DNA of 64,000 nt from Thermoclostridium stercorarium subsp. stercorarium DSM 8532 (GTDB lineage: Bacteria; Bacillota; Clostridia; DSM-8532). The stretch is taken from assembly GCF_000331995.1 (NCBI RefSeq), contig NC_020134.1, positions 2,764,627 to 2,828,626 of the forward strand, given 5' to 3'. Shown one piece after another: positions 43,973 through 55,210 of the stretch. A program made the translations under genes and the position numbers. Within the stretch, counting starts at the first letter, position 1. The number at the start of each line of letters is the position of its first letter. The notes below the pieces were generated by a model, which was given only the letters and a program-made list of their open reading frames with translations, was not told the origin of the DNA and searched no databases.

Positions 43973-44599
43973 TTACTTCGAGTACAACTCAACAATAAGA
44001 TGCTCTTCAATCGGCAGATCGATATCTTCTCTTGCAGGCAATGTAACAACCCGGCCTTTCATATTCTCATGATCGACTTCAAGCCATTTCGGTACAGTCC
44101 TGCCTCCAGTAACTTCGAGGATTTCCTTGAAACGCTCCAGTTTCCTGCTCTTTTCAGCCACTTCAACCACATCACCTTCCCTAACCAGGTAGGAAGGAAT
44201 ATTCACTCTTTTTCCGTTTACAAGGAAGTGGCCGTGGGTAATCAGCTGACGTGCTTCTGCTCTTGATGTACCGAAACCCATTCTGTATACTACATTGTCC
44301 AGGCGGCTTTCAAGAATTTGAAGCAGGATTTCACCGGTAATTCCCTTTCTGCGGATAGCCATTTCATAATATTTTCTGAACTGGCTTTCAAGAACTCCGT
44401 AAAAGCGTTTCGCCTTCTGCTTTTCACGAAGCTGTATGCCGTATTCGGACAGCTTCTTCCTCTGCTGGCCGTGCATACCCGGTGCATAAGACCTTCTCTC
44501 GATAGCACATTTATTCGAATAGCATCTTTCACCCTTCAGGAAAAGCTTTTGACCTTCCCTGCGGCACAATCTACAAGATGCACCTGTATATCTTGCCAT
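43973..44599 (-). CDS. rpsD: ribosomal protein S4
   Basis: Primary 16S-binding protein and, in many bacteria, translational regulator of the alpha operon. 208 aa. Four N-terminal Cys ([16 protein letters not shown]) fit the zinc form. S4 RNA-binding domain around [20 protein letters not shown]. The leader upstream of rpsM may be its regulatory target. Confidence 0.98.
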   Translation of the reverse strand: MARYTGASCRLCRREGQKLFLKGERCYSNKCAIERRSYAPGMHGQQRKKLSEYGIQLREKQKAKRFYGVLESQFRKYYEMAIRRKGITGEILLQILESRLDNVVYRMGFGTSRAEARQLITHGHFLVNGKRVNIPSYLVREGDVVEVAEKSRKLERFKEILEVTGGRTVPKWLEVDHENMKGRVVTLPAREDIDLPIEEHLIVELYSK

Positions 44600-44743
44600 T
44601 TATATTTACACCTCCGACTAAATTCACAAGTTTTATCAGGTCCTGCATTAACAAACAACCCTTAACCGTTATTTTGCATAATGTTTACGGACCATCTACT
44701 CTTATAAATTATCGACAACATACGTTATTTCCAATCAATTTGT

Positions 44744-45139
44744 TTATACTCTTCTTCTCTTTGGAGGCCTGCAACCGTTATGGGGAATGGGCGTAACATC
44801 CTTTATCATTGTTACCTCAAGTCCTGCAGCCTGCAGCGCGCGTATTGCCGCTTCACGTCCTGCACCGGGACCTTTAACATATACAGCCACCGATTTCATT
44901 CCATGATCCATAGCTGCTTTTGCTGCTGCCTCCGCTGCCTGCTGTGCCGCAAAAGGAGTACTCTTCTTCGAGCCCTTAAAGCCCAGCGCTCCTGCACTTG
45001 CCCATGCAATTGTATTTCCCTGGACATCAGTGATTGTTACGATTGTATTATTGAAAGAGGAATGAATGTGCGCACATCCACGCTCAACATTCTTTTTCTC
45101 TCTTTTTTTTCTTGTTCTACGAGCAACTTTAGCTGCCAT
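44744..45139 (-). CDS. rpsK: ribosomal protein S11
   Basis: Platform protein of the 30S subunit. 131 aa, with [20 protein letters not shown] and the C-terminal [17 protein letters not shown]. The N-terminus is Arg/Lys rich. 18 nt after rpsM. Confidence 0.98.
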   Translation of the reverse strand: MAAKVARRTRKKREKKNVERGCAHIHSSFNNTIVTITDVQGNTIAWASAGALGFKGSKKSTPFAAQQAAEAAAKAAMDHGMKSVAVYVKGPGAGREAAIRALQAAGLEVTMIKDVTPIPHNGCRPPKRRRV

Positions 45140-45157
45140 TTAATAACCAACCTCCCG

Positions 45158-45526
45158 TTATTTCTTCTTGTTGGCCACCGTTTTCTTCGGGCCTTTTCTT
45201 GTTCTTGCGTTGGTTCTTGTCCTCTGACCACGCACAGGCAATCCCATTCTGTGTCTTCTTCCCCGGTAGCATCCGATATCTATCAGCCTTTTGATATTCA
45301 TCGCAATTTCTCTTCTGAGATCACCTTCAACAACATATTCCTTTTCGATGGTCTCTCTGAGCCTGTTGATTTCATCGTCCGTAAGGTCTTTTACCCGGGT
45401 ATCGGGATTAATGCCTGTTTTCTCCAATATCTGCTTAGACCGGGTCCTTCCTATTCCAAATATATAGGTCAACCCTATTTCAACCCTTTTATCTCTTGGC
45501 AGATCAACACCTGCAATACGAGCCAA
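45158..45526 (-). CDS. rpsM: ribosomal protein S13
   Basis: Head protein of the 30S subunit contacting tRNA and the 50S. 122 aa from the TTG start ([20 protein letters not shown]) which sits 7 nt after GGAGGTG. C-terminal [20 protein letters not shown]. An upstream in-frame ATG gives a nonhomologous extension through the leader and is rejected. First gene of the alpha operon proper. Confidence 0.97.
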   Translation of the reverse strand: MARIAGVDLPRDKRVEIGLTYIFGIGRTRSKQILEKTGINPDTRVKDLTDDEINRLRETIEKEYVVEGDLRREIAMNIKRLIDIGCYRGRRHRMGLPVRGQRTRTNARTRKGPKKTVANKKK

Positions 45527-45654
45527 TTTTTTACACCTCCGAAAGCATTCGCATTTTATATGACCTTTTACCGAATAATACTTCTGCCTGGCAATGCCGT
45601 CAGTGATTATATTATTCCTGCAATTATACCCAACTTCAACATATCTATATAAAA

Positions 45655-45737
45655 GGTTCAAAAGCAACAAACAAATTTTGTTGCAGCCGCGGTTTTTGAA
45701 CCCTTATTTTCGTTCGGGTTCCGAAAAATCCGGAACC
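45655..45737 (-). other. structured leader between rpmJ and rpsM
   Basis: Element A (45655-45702): outer arms GGTTCAAAA / TTTTGAACC, inner arms GCAACAAA / TTTGTTGC, a 5-nt loop and a 9-nt bulge on one side. Element B (45717-45737): GGTTCCG / CGGAACC with a 7-nt loop. The 258-nt gap otherwise has no gene. It is placed where S4 represses the alpha operon in other bacteria. Confidence 0.6.
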
Positions 45738-45784
45738 ATATTCAGCTTTTTTATATTTTCCTTCACCCAAAAAGCAACTTTCCG

Positions 45785-45898
45785 TTATCCCTGGCGCTGT
45801 TTATGCTTAGGGTTTTCACAGATTACCATTACTCTGCCTTTCCTGCGAATAATCTTGCATTTTTCGCATATTTTTTTTACTGAAGGTTTAACTTTCAT
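45785..45898 (-). CDS. rpmJ: ribosomal protein L36
   Basis: 37 aa, [20 protein letters not shown] then [17 protein letters not shown]. Cys, Cys, Cys, His zinc set (CEKC, C, H) is intact. It sits after infA, before the rpsM leader. Confidence 0.97.
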   Translation of the reverse strand: MKVKPSVKKICEKCKIIRRKGRVMVICENPKHKQRQG

Positions 45899-45931
45899 AA
45901 TCCGACCCTCCCGTCATAAATGTGCGTTTTG

Positions 45932-46150
45932 TTATTTTCCTCTCCAGGTTATACGTCCTCGGGTAAGGTCGTATGGCGACATTTCCACTGTGACCTTATC
46001 ACCGGGTAAAATCCTGATATAATGCATTCTCAGTTTACCTGAAATATGAGCAAGGATTTTATGGCCATTTTCAAGCTCAACCCTGAACATTGCATTAGGC
46101 ATTGCTTCAATAACCCTACCTTCAACCTCGATTACATCTTCCTTTGACAA
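45932..46150 (-). CDS. infA: translation initiation factor IF-1
   Basis: OB-fold factor that occupies the ribosomal A site during initiation. 72 aa: [53 protein letters not shown] start after GGAGGGTGTCGAT. Confidence 0.98.
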   Translation of the reverse strand: MSKEDVIEVEGRVIEAMPNAMFRVELENGHKILAHISGKLRMHYIRILPGDKVTVEMSPYDLTRGRITWRGK

Positions 46151-46163
46151 ATCGACACCCTCC

Positions 46164-46454
46164 TTAACTTTCCTCCTCCAGAATTTTTTTCATTTCCTTT
46201 ATTGCCTTCCGAATGTCAGCGTTCAGCGGCATTCTGCCGCTTTTTAAAATCTCAGCAATATTTTCAGCCACCAAATCCGTATATTTTAAGTGCTTAATCC
46301 TTTTCTTTTTAGGTTTCTCAACGGGTCTTAAATCCCCGTCGCAAACCAGCACAAAATCTTCATCCACTATACCGATAACTATGAACAGTTTACCTTTATC
46401 CCTGCCTGCCTTGGAGTACGCAACCCTGCCAATCACAGGATTTGACCAGTCCAT
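46164..46454 (-). CDS. KOW-domain protein (L14e-like), clostridial ribosome-associated
   Basis: 96 aa, start [20 protein letters not shown] is a KOW/L14e-like RNA-binding fold, the rest helical and Lys rich ([18 protein letters not shown]). Found between map and infA in many clostridial genomes; direct role not known to me. Confidence 0.75.
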   Translation of the reverse strand: MDWSNPVIGRVAYSKAGRDKGKLFIVIGIVDEDFVLVCDGDLRPVEKPKKKRIKHLKYTDLVAENIAEILKSGRMPLNADIRKAIKEMKKILEEES

Positions 46455-46531
46455 TCAAATCATCCTTTTTAGGGCTTAACTACTATATTTTAAAGTAATT
46501 TCAATGGTTTTTCAAGCTATTAATAAAATTT

Positions 46532-47293
46532 TCATTCTGTCAGTATTTCGGGCTCGTTTTCGGTCACAACAATGGTGTTTTCATAATGGGCAGACAGCTT
46601 TCCGTCTTTCGTAACCACCGTCCACTTATTGCTCAGTATATCCACTTCCCAGCGTCCTTCGTTAACCATGGGTTCGATTGCCAAAGTCATGCCTTTACGC
46701 AACCGCGGGCCGCGTTCCAGTGTGACAAAATTCGGTATCTGTGGTTCCTCATGCATCTCTCTTCCGATGCCATGCCCAACAAAATCACGGACTACCGAAT
46801 AGCCGTTCTGTTCAACGTACTGCTGAATCGCCCGCGATATGTCCCGGATTCTCATGCCTTCCCTGGCCATTTCAATGCCCTTGTAAAAACTTTCCCTTGT
46901 AACTGCAATCAGCCTTTTTGCTTCCGGAGATACTTTTCCCACTTCGTAAGTCCTTGCCGCATCTCCATGGTAACCTTCATATATCGCACCTATGTCGATG
47001 CTGACAATGTCTCCTTCTTTCAGAGGTATATCATTTGGTATACCATGAATGACTTCGTGGTTTACCGAGGCACAGATACTGGCCGGGAAGTCAATCCCTC
47101 CGTACGGATTTGGTACACCTTTAAAAGAAGGAATACCACCCAATTTCCGGATGACTTCCTCCGCAGCTCTGTCAAGTTCCCTGGTTGTTATCCCCGGCGC
47201 TATCAGTTCCTCTATCCTGCGATGTGCCATCGCCACTATATATCCGGCCTTTCGCATCAGGTCTATTTCCCGCTGCGATTTTATTGTTATCAT
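46532..47293 (-). CDS. map: methionine aminopeptidase, type I
   Basis: Removes the initiator Met from nascent proteins. 253 aa. Dinuclear metal ligands in VSIDIGAIYEGYHGDAARTY, FVGHGIGREMHEEPQIPNF and IEPM...; HYENTIVVTENEPEILT closes the C-terminus. ATG 47293. Confidence 0.96.
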   Translation of the reverse strand: MITIKSQREIDLMRKAGYIVAMAHRRIEELIAPGITTRELDRAAEEVIRKLGGIPSFKGVPNPYGGIDFPASICASVNHEVIHGIPNDIPLKEGDIVSIDIGAIYEGYHGDAARTYEVGKVSPEAKRLIAVTRESFYKGIEMAREGMRIRDISRAIQQYVEQNGYSVVRDFVGHGIGREMHEEPQIPNFVTLERGPRLRKGMTLAIEPMVNEGRWEVDILSNKWTVVTKDGKLSAHYENTIVVTENEPEILTE

Positions 47294-47302
47294 CACTATC
47301 GC

Positions 47303-47950
47303 CTACTTTTTCAACAACGCTTCCATTATTTCGCTGGTGGTTTCCAGAATGGCTTTCGTACCATCAAACTGAAGAAGCAAACCTTTTTCCTTATAATAAC
47401 CTATCAGCGGTTCAGTTTTTTCATGATAGGTTTTCAGTCTTTCGATGACGGTTTCTTCCTTATCGTCGTCGCGAATTATCAGTTCATCGCCGCATGAATC
47501 GCACTTGCCTTCAACCCTGGGAGGATTCGTGACAACATGATAAGCCATGCCACATCTTCTGCATACCCTTCTGCCTGCCATTCTCTTCACGATAACTTCA
47601 TCGGGGACTTCAAGGTTGATTACAGCGTCCAGTTTCAGTCCCATACCTTTTAAAACTTCGTCAAGCTGCTCAGCCTGTGGTATTGTACGAGGAAAACCGT
47701 CAAGCAAAAACCCGTTGCTGCAGTCAGGCTTCTGTATCCTGTCCTTCACAATGCTGACCGTCAGATCGTCGGGTACCAGAAGCCCCTGATCTATATACTC
47801 CTTTGCTTTCTTTCCCAGTTCGGTTCCCTCTTTAATATTGGCCCTGAAAATGTCTCCCGTTGAAATATGGGGAATATTAAGCCTTTGCGACAGATTAACA
47901 GCCTGTGTACCTTTCCCCGCACCGGGAGCTCCTAACAAAATCAGTCTCAT
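47303..47950 (-). CDS. adk: adenylate kinase
   Basis: Balances ATP, ADP and AMP. 215 aa. P-loop [10 protein letters not shown], lid domain with a Cys4 zinc site (CRRCG...CDSCG), and [16 protein letters not shown] 47950 follows GAAGGTG. An upstream GTG two codons earlier is less well placed. Confidence 0.97.
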   Translation of the reverse strand: MRLILLGAPGAGKGTQAVNLSQRLNIPHISTGDIFRANIKEGTELGKKAKEYIDQGLLVPDDLTVSIVKDRIQKPDCSNGFLLDGFPRTIPQAEQLDEVLKGMGLKLDAVINLEVPDEVIVKRMAGRRVCRRCGMAYHVVTNPPRVEGKCDSCGDELIIRDDDKEETVIERLKTYHEKTEPLIGYYKEKGLLLQFDGTKAILETTSEIMEALLKK

Positions 47951-48020
47951 TGCCAAACACCTTCTACGAATTCAGGTTTTGGCAGGAGCAAGGACAAAGC
48001 CCCCTCCTGCCGATTATTCT

Positions 48021-49316
48021 TTAATCCAGGAATCCTTTGTAATGTCTCAGCATAAGCTGCGATTCTATCTGTCTTACCGTCTCTATGGCCACACTGACCA
48101 AAATCAGCAGCGATGTCCCGCCCAGCCATACGTTGGATATCTTAGTAAATGCCTGAAGCAAGCTTGGCAACACTGTAACCAGCGCGAGGAAAAACGCCCC
48201 GAACCATGTTACGCGGTTAAGTACTTTTGTAATATAGTCGGCTGTAGGTTTCCCCGGCCTTATACCTGGTACAAATCCTCCGTTTTTCTTGATGTTATTT
48301 GCAAGCTCTATCGGGTTAAACGCAATCATTGTATAGAAGAATGTAAAGAACATAACCAGCAGAGCATATGCTATAGTGAACCACCATTTGTCGTTGATAT
48401 TTTTAAGGTAAGTCAATACCGGCCCTGTTTCCTTCGAACCCCATATCAGGTTTATTATCGTGGGCGGGAATGTCATTATCGACATTGCAAAGATTATCGG
48501 CATTACTCCGGCGGAGTTTACCTTGATGGGTATATGCGTACTCTGCCCGCCGTACATTTTGCGTCCTACCACTCGCTTTGCATACTGAACGGGGATTCTT
48601 CTTTCGGCCTCCTGCACATAAACAACAAGTGCGATCATTGCAATCATGACAAGGATTATAACAACCAGCACAATGTATCCCACAACCCCCGGGCCGAGAA
48701 TTTCAGCCCTGAGGTATTCATACAGTATGGCTGCAAGAGAAGGACCTCTGCTCAATATTCCGGTGAAAATCAGCAGTGAAATTCCGTTCCCTATACCGTA
48801 TTCGGTAATCTGTTCTCCCAGCCACATCAGAAACGCCGTACCTGCGGTAAAGGTCAGCGTTATTGTCAGATAGGACCAGAAATTCCTTCTTACGACCGCA
48901 TCTCTGATACCTGCATACATGGCCGATGCCTGTATAAATCCAAGTATCACAGTACTGTAACGTGTCCACTGGGCCAGGATCTTTCTTCCATGCTCTCCTT
49001 CCTTTGAGAGCTGTTCAAGTTTTGGAATGGCAATGGTCAGTAACTGAATTATAATAGAGGCAGTAATATATGGTGAAATAGACATGGAGAATATACTGGC
49101 ATTACTGAAAGCGCCACCCGATATTATATTAATAAAACCAAACAAAGAGCTTCCAGTCTGAGCCAACTGCGATAATGCTGCCGCACTTAAGCCTGGTACC
49201 GGAATGTGAGTACCAAGCCGGAAAATCAACAGCATCAGTACTGTCATCAGCATCCTCTTGCGAAGTTCAGGGACTTTCCAGGCATTCCTGATGGATGCCA
49301 CCATGTTATTCGCCAT
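48021..49316 (-). CDS. secY: protein translocase subunit SecY
   Basis: Membrane channel for Sec export and insertion. 431 aa with ten membrane helices; FRLGTHIPVPGLSAAALSQL, ERRIPVQYAKRVVGRKMYGG, and GIRPGKPTADYITKVLNRVT match. One nt before rplO. Confidence 0.97.
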   Translation of the reverse strand: MANNMVASIRNAWKVPELRKRMLMTVLMLLIFRLGTHIPVPGLSAAALSQLAQTGSSLFGFINIISGGAFSNASIFSMSISPYITASIIIQLLTIAIPKLEQLSKEGEHGRKILAQWTRYSTVILGFIQASAMYAGIRDAVVRRNFWSYLTITLTFTAGTAFLMWLGEQITEYGIGNGISLLIFTGILSRGPSLAAILYEYLRAEILGPGVVGYIVLVVIILVMIAMIALVVYVQEAERRIPVQYAKRVVGRKMYGGQSTHIPIKVNSAGVMPIIFAMSIMTFPPTIINLIWGSKETGPVLTYLKNINDKWWFTIAYALLVMFFTFFYTMIAFNPIELANNIKKNGGFVPGIRPGKPTADYITKVLNRVTWFGAFFLALVTVLPSLLQAFTKISNVWLGGTSLLILVSVAIETVRQIESQLMLRHYKGFLD

Positions 49317-49317
49317 A

Positions 49318-49755
49318 TTATACCACCTCTACCTTTCCTCCTGCAGCTTCAATCTTCTGCTGAGCAGATTTTGTAAATCTTGCGGCCTGTACCGTCAGTT
49401 TCCTGGTTATTTCTCCGGATCCCAACACTACAATACCGTCGTTTTTTTCCTTGATTACTTTTTCTTTCAGCAACAGCTCTGCATTAACCACAGTTCCGTC
49501 TTCAAATCTTTCCAGGTCGGAGAGCTTAACCTCGGTGTATTTTTTCCCAAATATGTTATTGAATCCTCTCTTGGGAATCCTTCTGTAAAGAGGCATCTGT
49601 CCTCCTTCAAAACCGAGCCTTACGCCACCGCCTGAACGGGCGTTTTGTCCCTTATGACCTCTTCCGGAAGTTTTACCTCTTCCTGAGCCTATGCCTCTTC
49701 CTACCCTTTTCCCCCGTTTTTTGGGTACAGCAGGTCTTAAATCAGCCAATGTCAT
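49318..49755 (-). CDS. rplO: ribosomal protein L15
   Basis: 145 aa; Gly/Arg-rich N-terminus [20 protein letters not shown] and [17 protein letters not shown] are typical. Confidence 0.97.
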   Translation of the reverse strand: MTLADLRPAVPKKRGKRVGRGIGSGRGKTSGRGHKGQNARSGGGVRLGFEGGQMPLYRRIPKRGFNNIFGKKYTEVKLSDLERFEDGTVVNAELLLKEKVIKEKNDGIVVLGSGEITRKLTVQAARFTKSAQQKIEAAGGKVEVV

Positions 49756-49769
49756 AGGTTTTCACCTCC

Positions 49770-49949
49770 CTATATTTCTTCCACTTCAACCAGGTGTTCC
49801 ACTTTCTTTATCATTCCGCGTATTGCCGGATTGTCCTTTTTTATTACGGAGCTTCCTACTTTATGAAGGCCAAGAGCTTCAACGGTAGCCTTCTGATCTT
49901 TCTTAGATTCGATGGTACTCTTAACAAGCGTTATTTTCAAATCACCCAT
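49770..49949 (-). CDS. rpmD: ribosomal protein L30
   Basis: 59 aa read directly from the sequence: [40 protein letters not shown], ending [10 protein letters not shown]. In the expected position between rpsE and rplO. Confidence 0.97.
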   Translation of the reverse strand: MGDLKITLVKSTIESKKDQKATVEALGLHKVGSSVIKKDNPAIRGMIKKVEHLVEVEEI

Positions 49950-49960
49950 GGAAAAGCCTC

Positions 49961-50461
49961 CTATCCCAAGATTTCCTCAACCGTTTTTCCTCTTAACCTT
50001 GCATACTCCTCTGCGGTACGCAACTGGGAAAGTGCTTCAATGGTGGCACGAACCATATTGGTGGGATTGTTGGACCCAAGTGACTTCGTACGAATGTCGC
50101 GAATACCTGCCAGTTCAAGAACTGCACGTACAGGTCCCCCGGCGATAACACCCGTTCCTTCCTCGGCCGGTTTCAGCAATACTTTTCCTGCTCCGTATTC
50201 GCCCAGTGACTCATGCGGAATTGTTGTTCCCGACAACGGAACTCTTATCAGGTGTTTTTTCGCATCTTCAATACCCTTACGGATTGCATCGGGTATTTCG
50301 GCAGCTTTTCCTGTTCCCACGCCTACATGTCCGTTTTCATCACCAATCACAACCAGGGCACTGAAACGGAAATTGCGGCCGCCCTTAACAACCTTGGCTA
50401 CACGTCTGATATTTACAACCTTTTCTTTTAAGTCTAATGTGCTAGGATCAATTCTCTGCAA
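49961..50461 (-). CDS. rpsE: ribosomal protein S5
   Basis: 166 aa, with [20 protein letters not shown] (double-stranded RNA-binding half) and [23 protein letters not shown] start after GGAGGGGAG. Confidence 0.97.
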   Translation of the reverse strand: MQRIDPSTLDLKEKVVNIRRVAKVVKGGRNFRFSALVVIGDENGHVGVGTGKAAEIPDAIRKGIEDAKKHLIRVPLSGTTIPHESLGEYGAGKVLLKPAEEGTGVIAGGPVRAVLELAGIRDIRTKSLGSNNPTNMVRATIEALSQLRTAEEYARLRGKTVEEILG

Positions 50462-50486
50462 GTGACTCCCCTCCTTTGTTCAAGAA

Positions 50487-50855
50487 CTAAAATTCCAGGC
50501 CGGCTTCTCTTGCTCCGTCCGCCAGTTCCTGTACTCTTCCGTGATAGAGGTATCCGCCTCTGTCAAAAACAACTTTCTTTATTCCCTTTTCAATGGCCCT
50601 CTGGCCAATTAATTTTCCAACTTCACGAGCCGCAGCCTTGTTTCCGGTATGCTCAAGCTTTCCTCTGAGAGCTTCATCCAGCGTGGATGCGGCAACAAGC
50701 GTACGTCCGGATTCATCATCAATAATCTGCGCATAGATATGCTTTAAGCTCCTGTAAACACACAGTCTCGGCTTTTCTGCCGTTCCCTTTATTTTTTTGC
50801 GTATCCTTAAATGTTTCTTCTTCCGGACTTCGTTCTTATCCTGAAACTTAATCAT
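50487..50855 (-). CDS. rplR: ribosomal protein L18
   Basis: 5S rRNA-binding protein, 122 aa: [55 protein letters not shown]. Confidence 0.97.
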   Translation of the reverse strand: MIKFQDKNEVRKKKHLRIRKKIKGTAEKPRLCVYRSLKHIYAQIIDDESGRTLVAASTLDEALRGKLEHTGNKAAAREVGKLIGQRAIEKGIKKVVFDRGGYLYHGRVQELADGAREAGLEF

Positions 50856-50875
50856 ATGCCACTCACTCCTTTCTG

Positions 50876-51418
50876 CTATTTCTTAGCCCCTGTTTTACCT
50901 TCTTTTCTGATAATTACTTCATCGACGTACTTGATACCCTTACCCTTGTATGGTTCAGGCGGTCTCTTGCTGCGAATTACCGCGGCAACCTGCCCCACCA
51001 GCTGTTTGTCTATTCCCTTGACAATTATCTGGTTCTGATCCGGTACATCGATGGTAATTCCTGCAGGTTCTTCGATTTCAACAGGGTGTGAAAAACCTAA
51101 GTTTAAAATGAGCTTTTTACCCTGCTTCTGGGCCCTGTAACCAACACCGTTGATTTCAAGCCGCTTTTCATAACCCTGAGTTACGCCAATTATCATATTG
51201 TTTATCAGTGTACGGGTAAGGCCATGCAAAGCTTTATGCTTTTTCAGGTCAGAAGGTCTTTTAACAATTACCTGGTTACCTTCCTTTTCTATTGTCATGT
51301 CAGGGTGAAAAACCTGAGTGAGTGTTCCTTTCGGACCTTTAACAGTAACTTCATGTCCGTTAACTTTTACATCTACGCCTGCTGGTATAACTACCGGCAT
51401 TTTTCCTACACGGGACAT
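50876..51418 (-). CDS. rplF: ribosomal protein L6
   Basis: 180 aa with [20 protein letters not shown] and the C-terminal [20 protein letters not shown] signature. Confidence 0.97.
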   Translation of the reverse strand: MSRVGKMPVVIPAGVDVKVNGHEVTVKGPKGTLTQVFHPDMTIEKEGNQVIVKRPSDLKKHKALHGLTRTLINNMIIGVTQGYEKRLEINGVGYRAQKQGKKLILNLGFSHPVEIEEPAGITIDVPDQNQIIVKGIDKQLVGQVAAVIRSKRPPEPYKGKGIKYVDEVIIRKEGKTGAKK

Positions 51419-51533
51419 TAATTTTACACCTCCGTCCTTACATTGAAGATGGAATCTCCATTAATTCCATCCTTTTCAGAACTTTTCAGTTCATATGTTC
51501 TTTTATGTTCACCGACCTGTTATCGGTTACTGC

Positions 51534-51932
51534 TTACCATACAAAGGCAAGCACTTCTCCTCCGACACCTGCTTTTCTCGCAGCTTTATCGGTCATTACG
51601 CCTTTTGATGTGGATATAATAGCAATTCCCAGGCCTCCAAGCACTTTTGGAAGCTCGTCCTTTCCGGCATAAACCCTGAGCCCGGGTTTTGAAATTCTCT
51701 TAATTCCTGAAATGACACTTTTCTTGTTTTCTGTATATTTCAACGTTATGCGAATGATACCCTGTTTTTTGTCGTCTATTACGGTGAATCCCTTAATGTA
51801 TCCTTCCTCCAGAAGGATTTCCGCTATTCTCTTTTTCAAATTCGACGCAGGAATATCTACCGTTTCATGCTTCGAATTCGCTGCATTCCTTATTCTTGTC
51901 AGCATATCAGCAATTACGTCGGTTGCATTCAT
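51534..51932 (-). CDS. rpsH: ribosomal protein S8
   Basis: 132 aa: [20 protein letters not shown], and the 16S-contact motif [20 protein letters not shown]. In Escherichia coli the equivalent protein represses the spc operon; no S8 target was identified here. Confidence 0.97.
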   Translation of the reverse strand: MNATDVIADMLTRIRNAANSKHETVDIPASNLKKRIAEILLEEGYIKGFTVIDDKKQGIIRITLKYTENKKSVISGIKRISKPGLRVYAGKDELPKVLGGLGIAIISTSKGVMTDKAARKAGVGGEVLAFVW

Positions 51933-51962
51933 TGGTTACGACCTCCTTCCGGTACTGAACTG

Positions 51963-52148
51963 TTACCAACTGGCTTTTCTCACGCCGGGTATCTGACCTT
52001 TATAAGCCAGGTCCCTGAAACACAGACGGCATACCCCGAATTTCCTCATATACGCATGAGGTCTTCCGCAAATTTTGCACCTGTTATAATAACGGGTTGA
52101 AAATTTGGGCTTTAATTTTTGTTTGTGAATTAATGATTTCTTTGCCAA
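51963..52148 (-). CDS. rpsN: ribosomal protein S14, zinc form
   Basis: 61 aa with [20 protein letters not shown], the four zinc ligands of the type-Z form. TTG start after GGGAGG. No cysteine-free paralogue in the window. Confidence 0.96.
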   Translation of the reverse strand: MAKKSLIHKQKLKPKFSTRYYNRCKICGRPHAYMRKFGVCRLCFRDLAYKGQIPGVRKASW

Positions 52149-52162
52149 ACCATATACCTCCC

Positions 52163-52702
52163 TTAACGGCTGAATGGCATTCCTAAGAGTGCCAGCAGTT
52201 CTTTCGCCTCTTCGTCAGTTTTGGCTGTAGTAACAAAAGTAATATCCATTCCGCGTATTTTTTCAACTTTGTCAATGTCTATTTCAGGAAAAATCAGCTG
52301 TTCCTTTACGCCCAGCGAGAAATTGCCGCGTCCATCAAATGAATTGGGATTTATTCCCCGGAAGTCACGAACTCTCGGGAGGGCTATATTGAACAGCTTG
52401 TCAGCAAATTCATACATTCTGTTTCCTCTGAGTGTAACTTTGCAGCCGATGTTCATCCCCTGACGGATTTTAAAGTTTGAAATGGACTTCTTTGCCTTGG
52501 TCACCACAGGCTTTTGCCCTGATATTAACGCAAGTTCGTTAACAGCAGATTCCAGAGCCTTGGGATTGTCTTTTCCATCGCCAACACCCATATTGATAAC
52601 TATTTTCACAAGCTTTGGTATCTGCATCGGATTTTTATAATTAAACTTCTCTTTCAGTGCCGGAGCAACCTCTTCCCTGTATTTGTCCAGTAATCTTGGC
52701 AT
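52163..52702 (-). CDS. rplE: ribosomal protein L5
   Basis: 5S rRNA-binding protein, 179 aa: [20 protein letters not shown] and [20 protein letters not shown]. Confidence 0.97.
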   Translation of the reverse strand: MPRLLDKYREEVAPALKEKFNYKNPMQIPKLVKIVINMGVGDGKDNPKALESAVNELALISGQKPVVTKAKKSISNFKIRQGMNIGCKVTLRGNRMYEFADKLFNIALPRVRDFRGINPNSFDGRGNFSLGVKEQLIFPEIDIDKVEKIRGMDITFVTTAKTDEEAKELLALLGMPFSR

Positions 52703-52724
52703 TATCGGTTAACCTCCCTTCAAA

Positions 52725-53126
52725 TTAGTCCCCGCTTTTCTTCAGAATATCGATAATCTCACCGCATTTCTTGCAAACACGGGCTTTCGAACCGTCTTCC
52801 AGAATCTTCTTTCCTACCTTTGTGGGAGCACCGCATTTGCTGCAAACCAGCATTACCTTAGCCGCGTATATCGGTGCTTCTCTGTGAATAATGCCACCCT
52901 GCTGGAGTTCGCTTCTCGGCTTAACATGTTTTGCCACCATGTTAACTCCTTCCACAATAACCATCTGCTTGGATGGCAGTACTCTCAATACCTTTCCCTT
53001 TTTGCCCCTGTCTTTTCCGTTAAGTATATAAACGGTATCACCTTTTTTTACATGAACTTTGTTTTTCAATTCACGTGCCTCCCCTCTCTCCGGTTTTTGC
53101 ACTTTAACCTGTTCCTGTTTGCCCAT
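52725..53126 (-). CDS. rplX: ribosomal protein L24 with zinc ribbon
   Basis: 133 aa. KOW region [20 protein letters not shown], then an extended C-terminus with two Cys pairs ([13 protein letters not shown]... VCKKCGE) likely binding zinc. An N-terminal extension of about 20 residues is also present. Confidence 0.95.
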   Translation of the reverse strand: MGKQEQVKVQKPERGEARELKNKVHVKKGDTVYILNGKDRGKKGKVLRVLPSKQMVIVEGVNMVAKHVKPRSELQQGGIIHREAPIYAAKVMLVCSKCGAPTKVGKKILEDGSKARVCKKCGEIIDILKKSGD

Positions 53127-53166
53127 TACGGTAAAACATCACAAAAACCGTTTTCTTTTTGTTTGC

Positions 53167-53535
53167 TTATATAACTTCGGGCGCTAAAGAAATAATTTTC
53201 ATGAAATCCTTTTCCCTCAGTTCTCTGGCAACAGGTCCGAAAATACGTGTTCCTCTCGGACTTCCGTCATCCCTGAGAATAACTGCGGCATTTTCGTCAA
53301 ATCTGATATATGAACCGTCGCTGCGTCTTACTCCCTTTACAGAACGGACCACAACAGCCCTAACAACTTCACCTTTCTTTACAACACCGCCGGGCGTTGC
53401 ATCTTTAACAGAACAAACAATTACATCCCCTATATTTGCATATTTTCTCTTAGAGCCACCGAGTACCTTTATACACATAAGTTCTTTTGCTCCCGTATTA
53501 TCGGCTGCCCTAAGTATTGTCTGCATCTGAATCAT
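53167..53535 (-). CDS. rplN: ribosomal protein L14
   Basis: 122 aa: [20 protein letters not shown] and [23 protein letters not shown] 53535 after GGAGGTG; the longer reading is non-coding. Confidence 0.97.
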   Translation of the reverse strand: MIQMQTILRAADNTGAKELMCIKVLGGSKRKYANIGDVIVCSVKDATPGGVVKKGEVVRAVVVRSVKGVRRSDGSYIRFDENAAVILRDDGSPRGTRIFGPVARELREKDFMKIISLAPEVI

Positions 53536-53628
53536 TTCAGGCACCTCCCTAAACCGATATTCAGCTTCCTTTTGCTGCACAGTCAATCTGAATTCGAACA
53601 AAATTTCCGATACTCATCAACAATACAC

Positions 53629-53886
53629 TTATTTTGCTCTTTCAATTATTTCAACCAGGCGCCATCTTTTTTCCTTTGACAACGGTCTGGTTTCCATAAC
53701 GCGCACTATATCGCCAACCCTGCAGATATTATTCTCATCATGAGCTTTCAGCTTAAGAGTTCTCTTCATCGTCTTTTTGTAAAGTGGGTGTCTTACGATG
53801 TTTTCTACGGCAACAACAATGGTTTTATCCATTTTATCGCTGACCACTCTGCCAACGCGGGTCTTTCTCAAATTTCTCTGAGCCAT
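53629..53886 (-). CDS. rpsQ: ribosomal protein S17
   Basis: 85 aa: [43 protein letters not shown] 53886 after AAGGAGG. Confidence 0.97.
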   Translation of the reverse strand: MAQRNLRKTRVGRVVSDKMDKTIVVAVENIVRHPLYKKTMKRTLKLKAHDENNICRVGDIVRVMETRPLSKEKRWRLVEIIERAK

Positions 53887-53910
53887 GCGGAACAAACCTC
53901 CTTCCGGTCA

Positions 53911-54111
53911 TTAACGCTTAATTCCCAGTTCCTTTTCCCGTATAACGGTCTTCACACGGGCTATGTCCCTTTTAACGCTTTTCAGTTTCATCGGGTTATC
54001 CAATTGATTTGTTGCATGCTGAAAGCGCAATTTAAACAGTTCATTCTTTAATTCCTGTAATTCCTGCTGTAATTCAGCAATACTTTTTTCTCTCAGTTCA
54101 CTTGCTTTCAT
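53911..54111 (-). CDS. rpmC: ribosomal protein L29
   Basis: 66 aa helical hairpin, [20 protein letters not shown] and [18 protein letters not shown] 54111 behind GGTGGAG; overlaps rplP by 14 nt. Confidence 0.96.
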   Translation of the reverse strand: MKASELREKSIAELQQELQELKNELFKLRFQHATNQLDNPMKLKSVKRDIARVKTVIREKELGIKR

Positions 54112-54532
54112 TTGCTCCACCTACCTCTTCCCGTGCTACTACCTTGCATTTGATCGGCAATTTATGTGATGCAAGACGCAATGCTTCTCTGGCTTCTTCT
54201 TCCGGAATTCCTGCTATTTCAAACATAATGCGTCCCGGCTTTACAACCGCCACCCAGTATTCCGGTGCACCTTTACCGCTACCCATACGGGTTTCAGCCG
54301 GTTTTTTGGTTACAGGCTTATCAGGGAAAATTTTAATCCAAATCTTTCCGCCTCTTCTTACAAAACGGGAAATTGCGATACGCGCTGCCTCAATCTGGTT
54401 GCTGGTAACCCAGCCGGGTTCCAAAGCCTGAAGTCCATATTCACCGTATGCAATCACGTTACCACGTGTTGCCTTTCCCTTCATTCTTCCCCTCTGTACA
54501 CGTCTGTATTTAACTCTTTTCGGCATTAACAT
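54098..54532 (-). CDS. rplP: ribosomal protein L16
   Basis: 144 aa: [20 protein letters not shown] (N-terminal MLM added), [39 protein letters not shown]. Shares a TAATG overlap with rpsC. Confidence 0.97.
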   Translation of the reverse strand: MLMPKRVKYRRVQRGRMKGKATRGNVIAYGEYGLQALEPGWVTSNQIEAARIAISRFVRRGGKIWIKIFPDKPVTKKPAETRMGSGKGAPEYWVAVVKPGRIMFEIAGIPEEEAREALRLASHKLPIKCKVVAREEVGGANESK

Positions 54533-55194
54533 TATCTGTCTCCCCCTTCCTTTTTGTCCTTTTTAGCGGGAAGCACTTCACCTTTGTATATCCAAACCTT
54601 AACACCGAGCTTGCCATATGTGGTATCTGCTTCTGCAAAACCGTAATCTATATCGGCTCTCAGTGTCTGAAGAGGAATTGTCCCTTCATGATAATGTTCT
54701 GTTCTTGCTATTTCCGCACCTGCAATACGCCCTGATACCGCAGTCTTTATTCCTTTCGCTCCGGCTTTCATGGCTCTCGACATTGCCTGTTTCATTGCAC
54801 GGCGGAATGAAATTCTGCGTTCAAGCTGGCTGGCAATGGTTTCCGCAACTAACTGGGCATTCAGTTCCGGAACCTTTATTTCTGTAATGTTAATCAACAC
54901 ACTCTTTCCTGTGAGTTTTTCTATTTCCTTCCGGAGCTGCTCAATTCCCGTACCGCCTTTTCCAATCACAAGACCGGGTTTTGCGGTATGAATGTTCAGT
55001 TTTATTTTATTTGCGGCACGCTCAATTTCAATCCTTGCAATACCTGCAATATACAGCTTCTTCTTTATATACTTTCTGATGTTGTAGTCTTCGATCAGAA
55101 AATTGGCAAAATCCTTTTTCTCCGCGTACCATTTCGTGTCCCAGTCTTTAATAATTCCGATTCTAAGTCCGTGCGGATTAACTTTCTGGCCCAT
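54532..55194 (-). CDS. rpsC: ribosomal protein S3
   Basis: mRNA-entry protein, 220 aa: [22 protein letters not shown] loop [37 protein letters not shown]. Confidence 0.98.
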   Translation of the reverse strand: MGQKVNPHGLRIGIIKDWDTKWYAEKKDFANFLIEDYNIRKYIKKKLYIAGIARIEIERAANKIKLNIHTAKPGLVIGKGGTGIEQLRKEIEKLTGKSVLINITEIKVPELNAQLVAETIASQLERRISFRRAMKQAMSRAMKAGAKGIKTAVSGRIAGAEIARTEHYHEGTIPLQTLRADIDYGFAEADTTYGKLGVKVWIYKGEVLPAKKDKKEGGDR

Positions 55195-55210
55195 TAGAAA
55201 ACCTCCTTAT

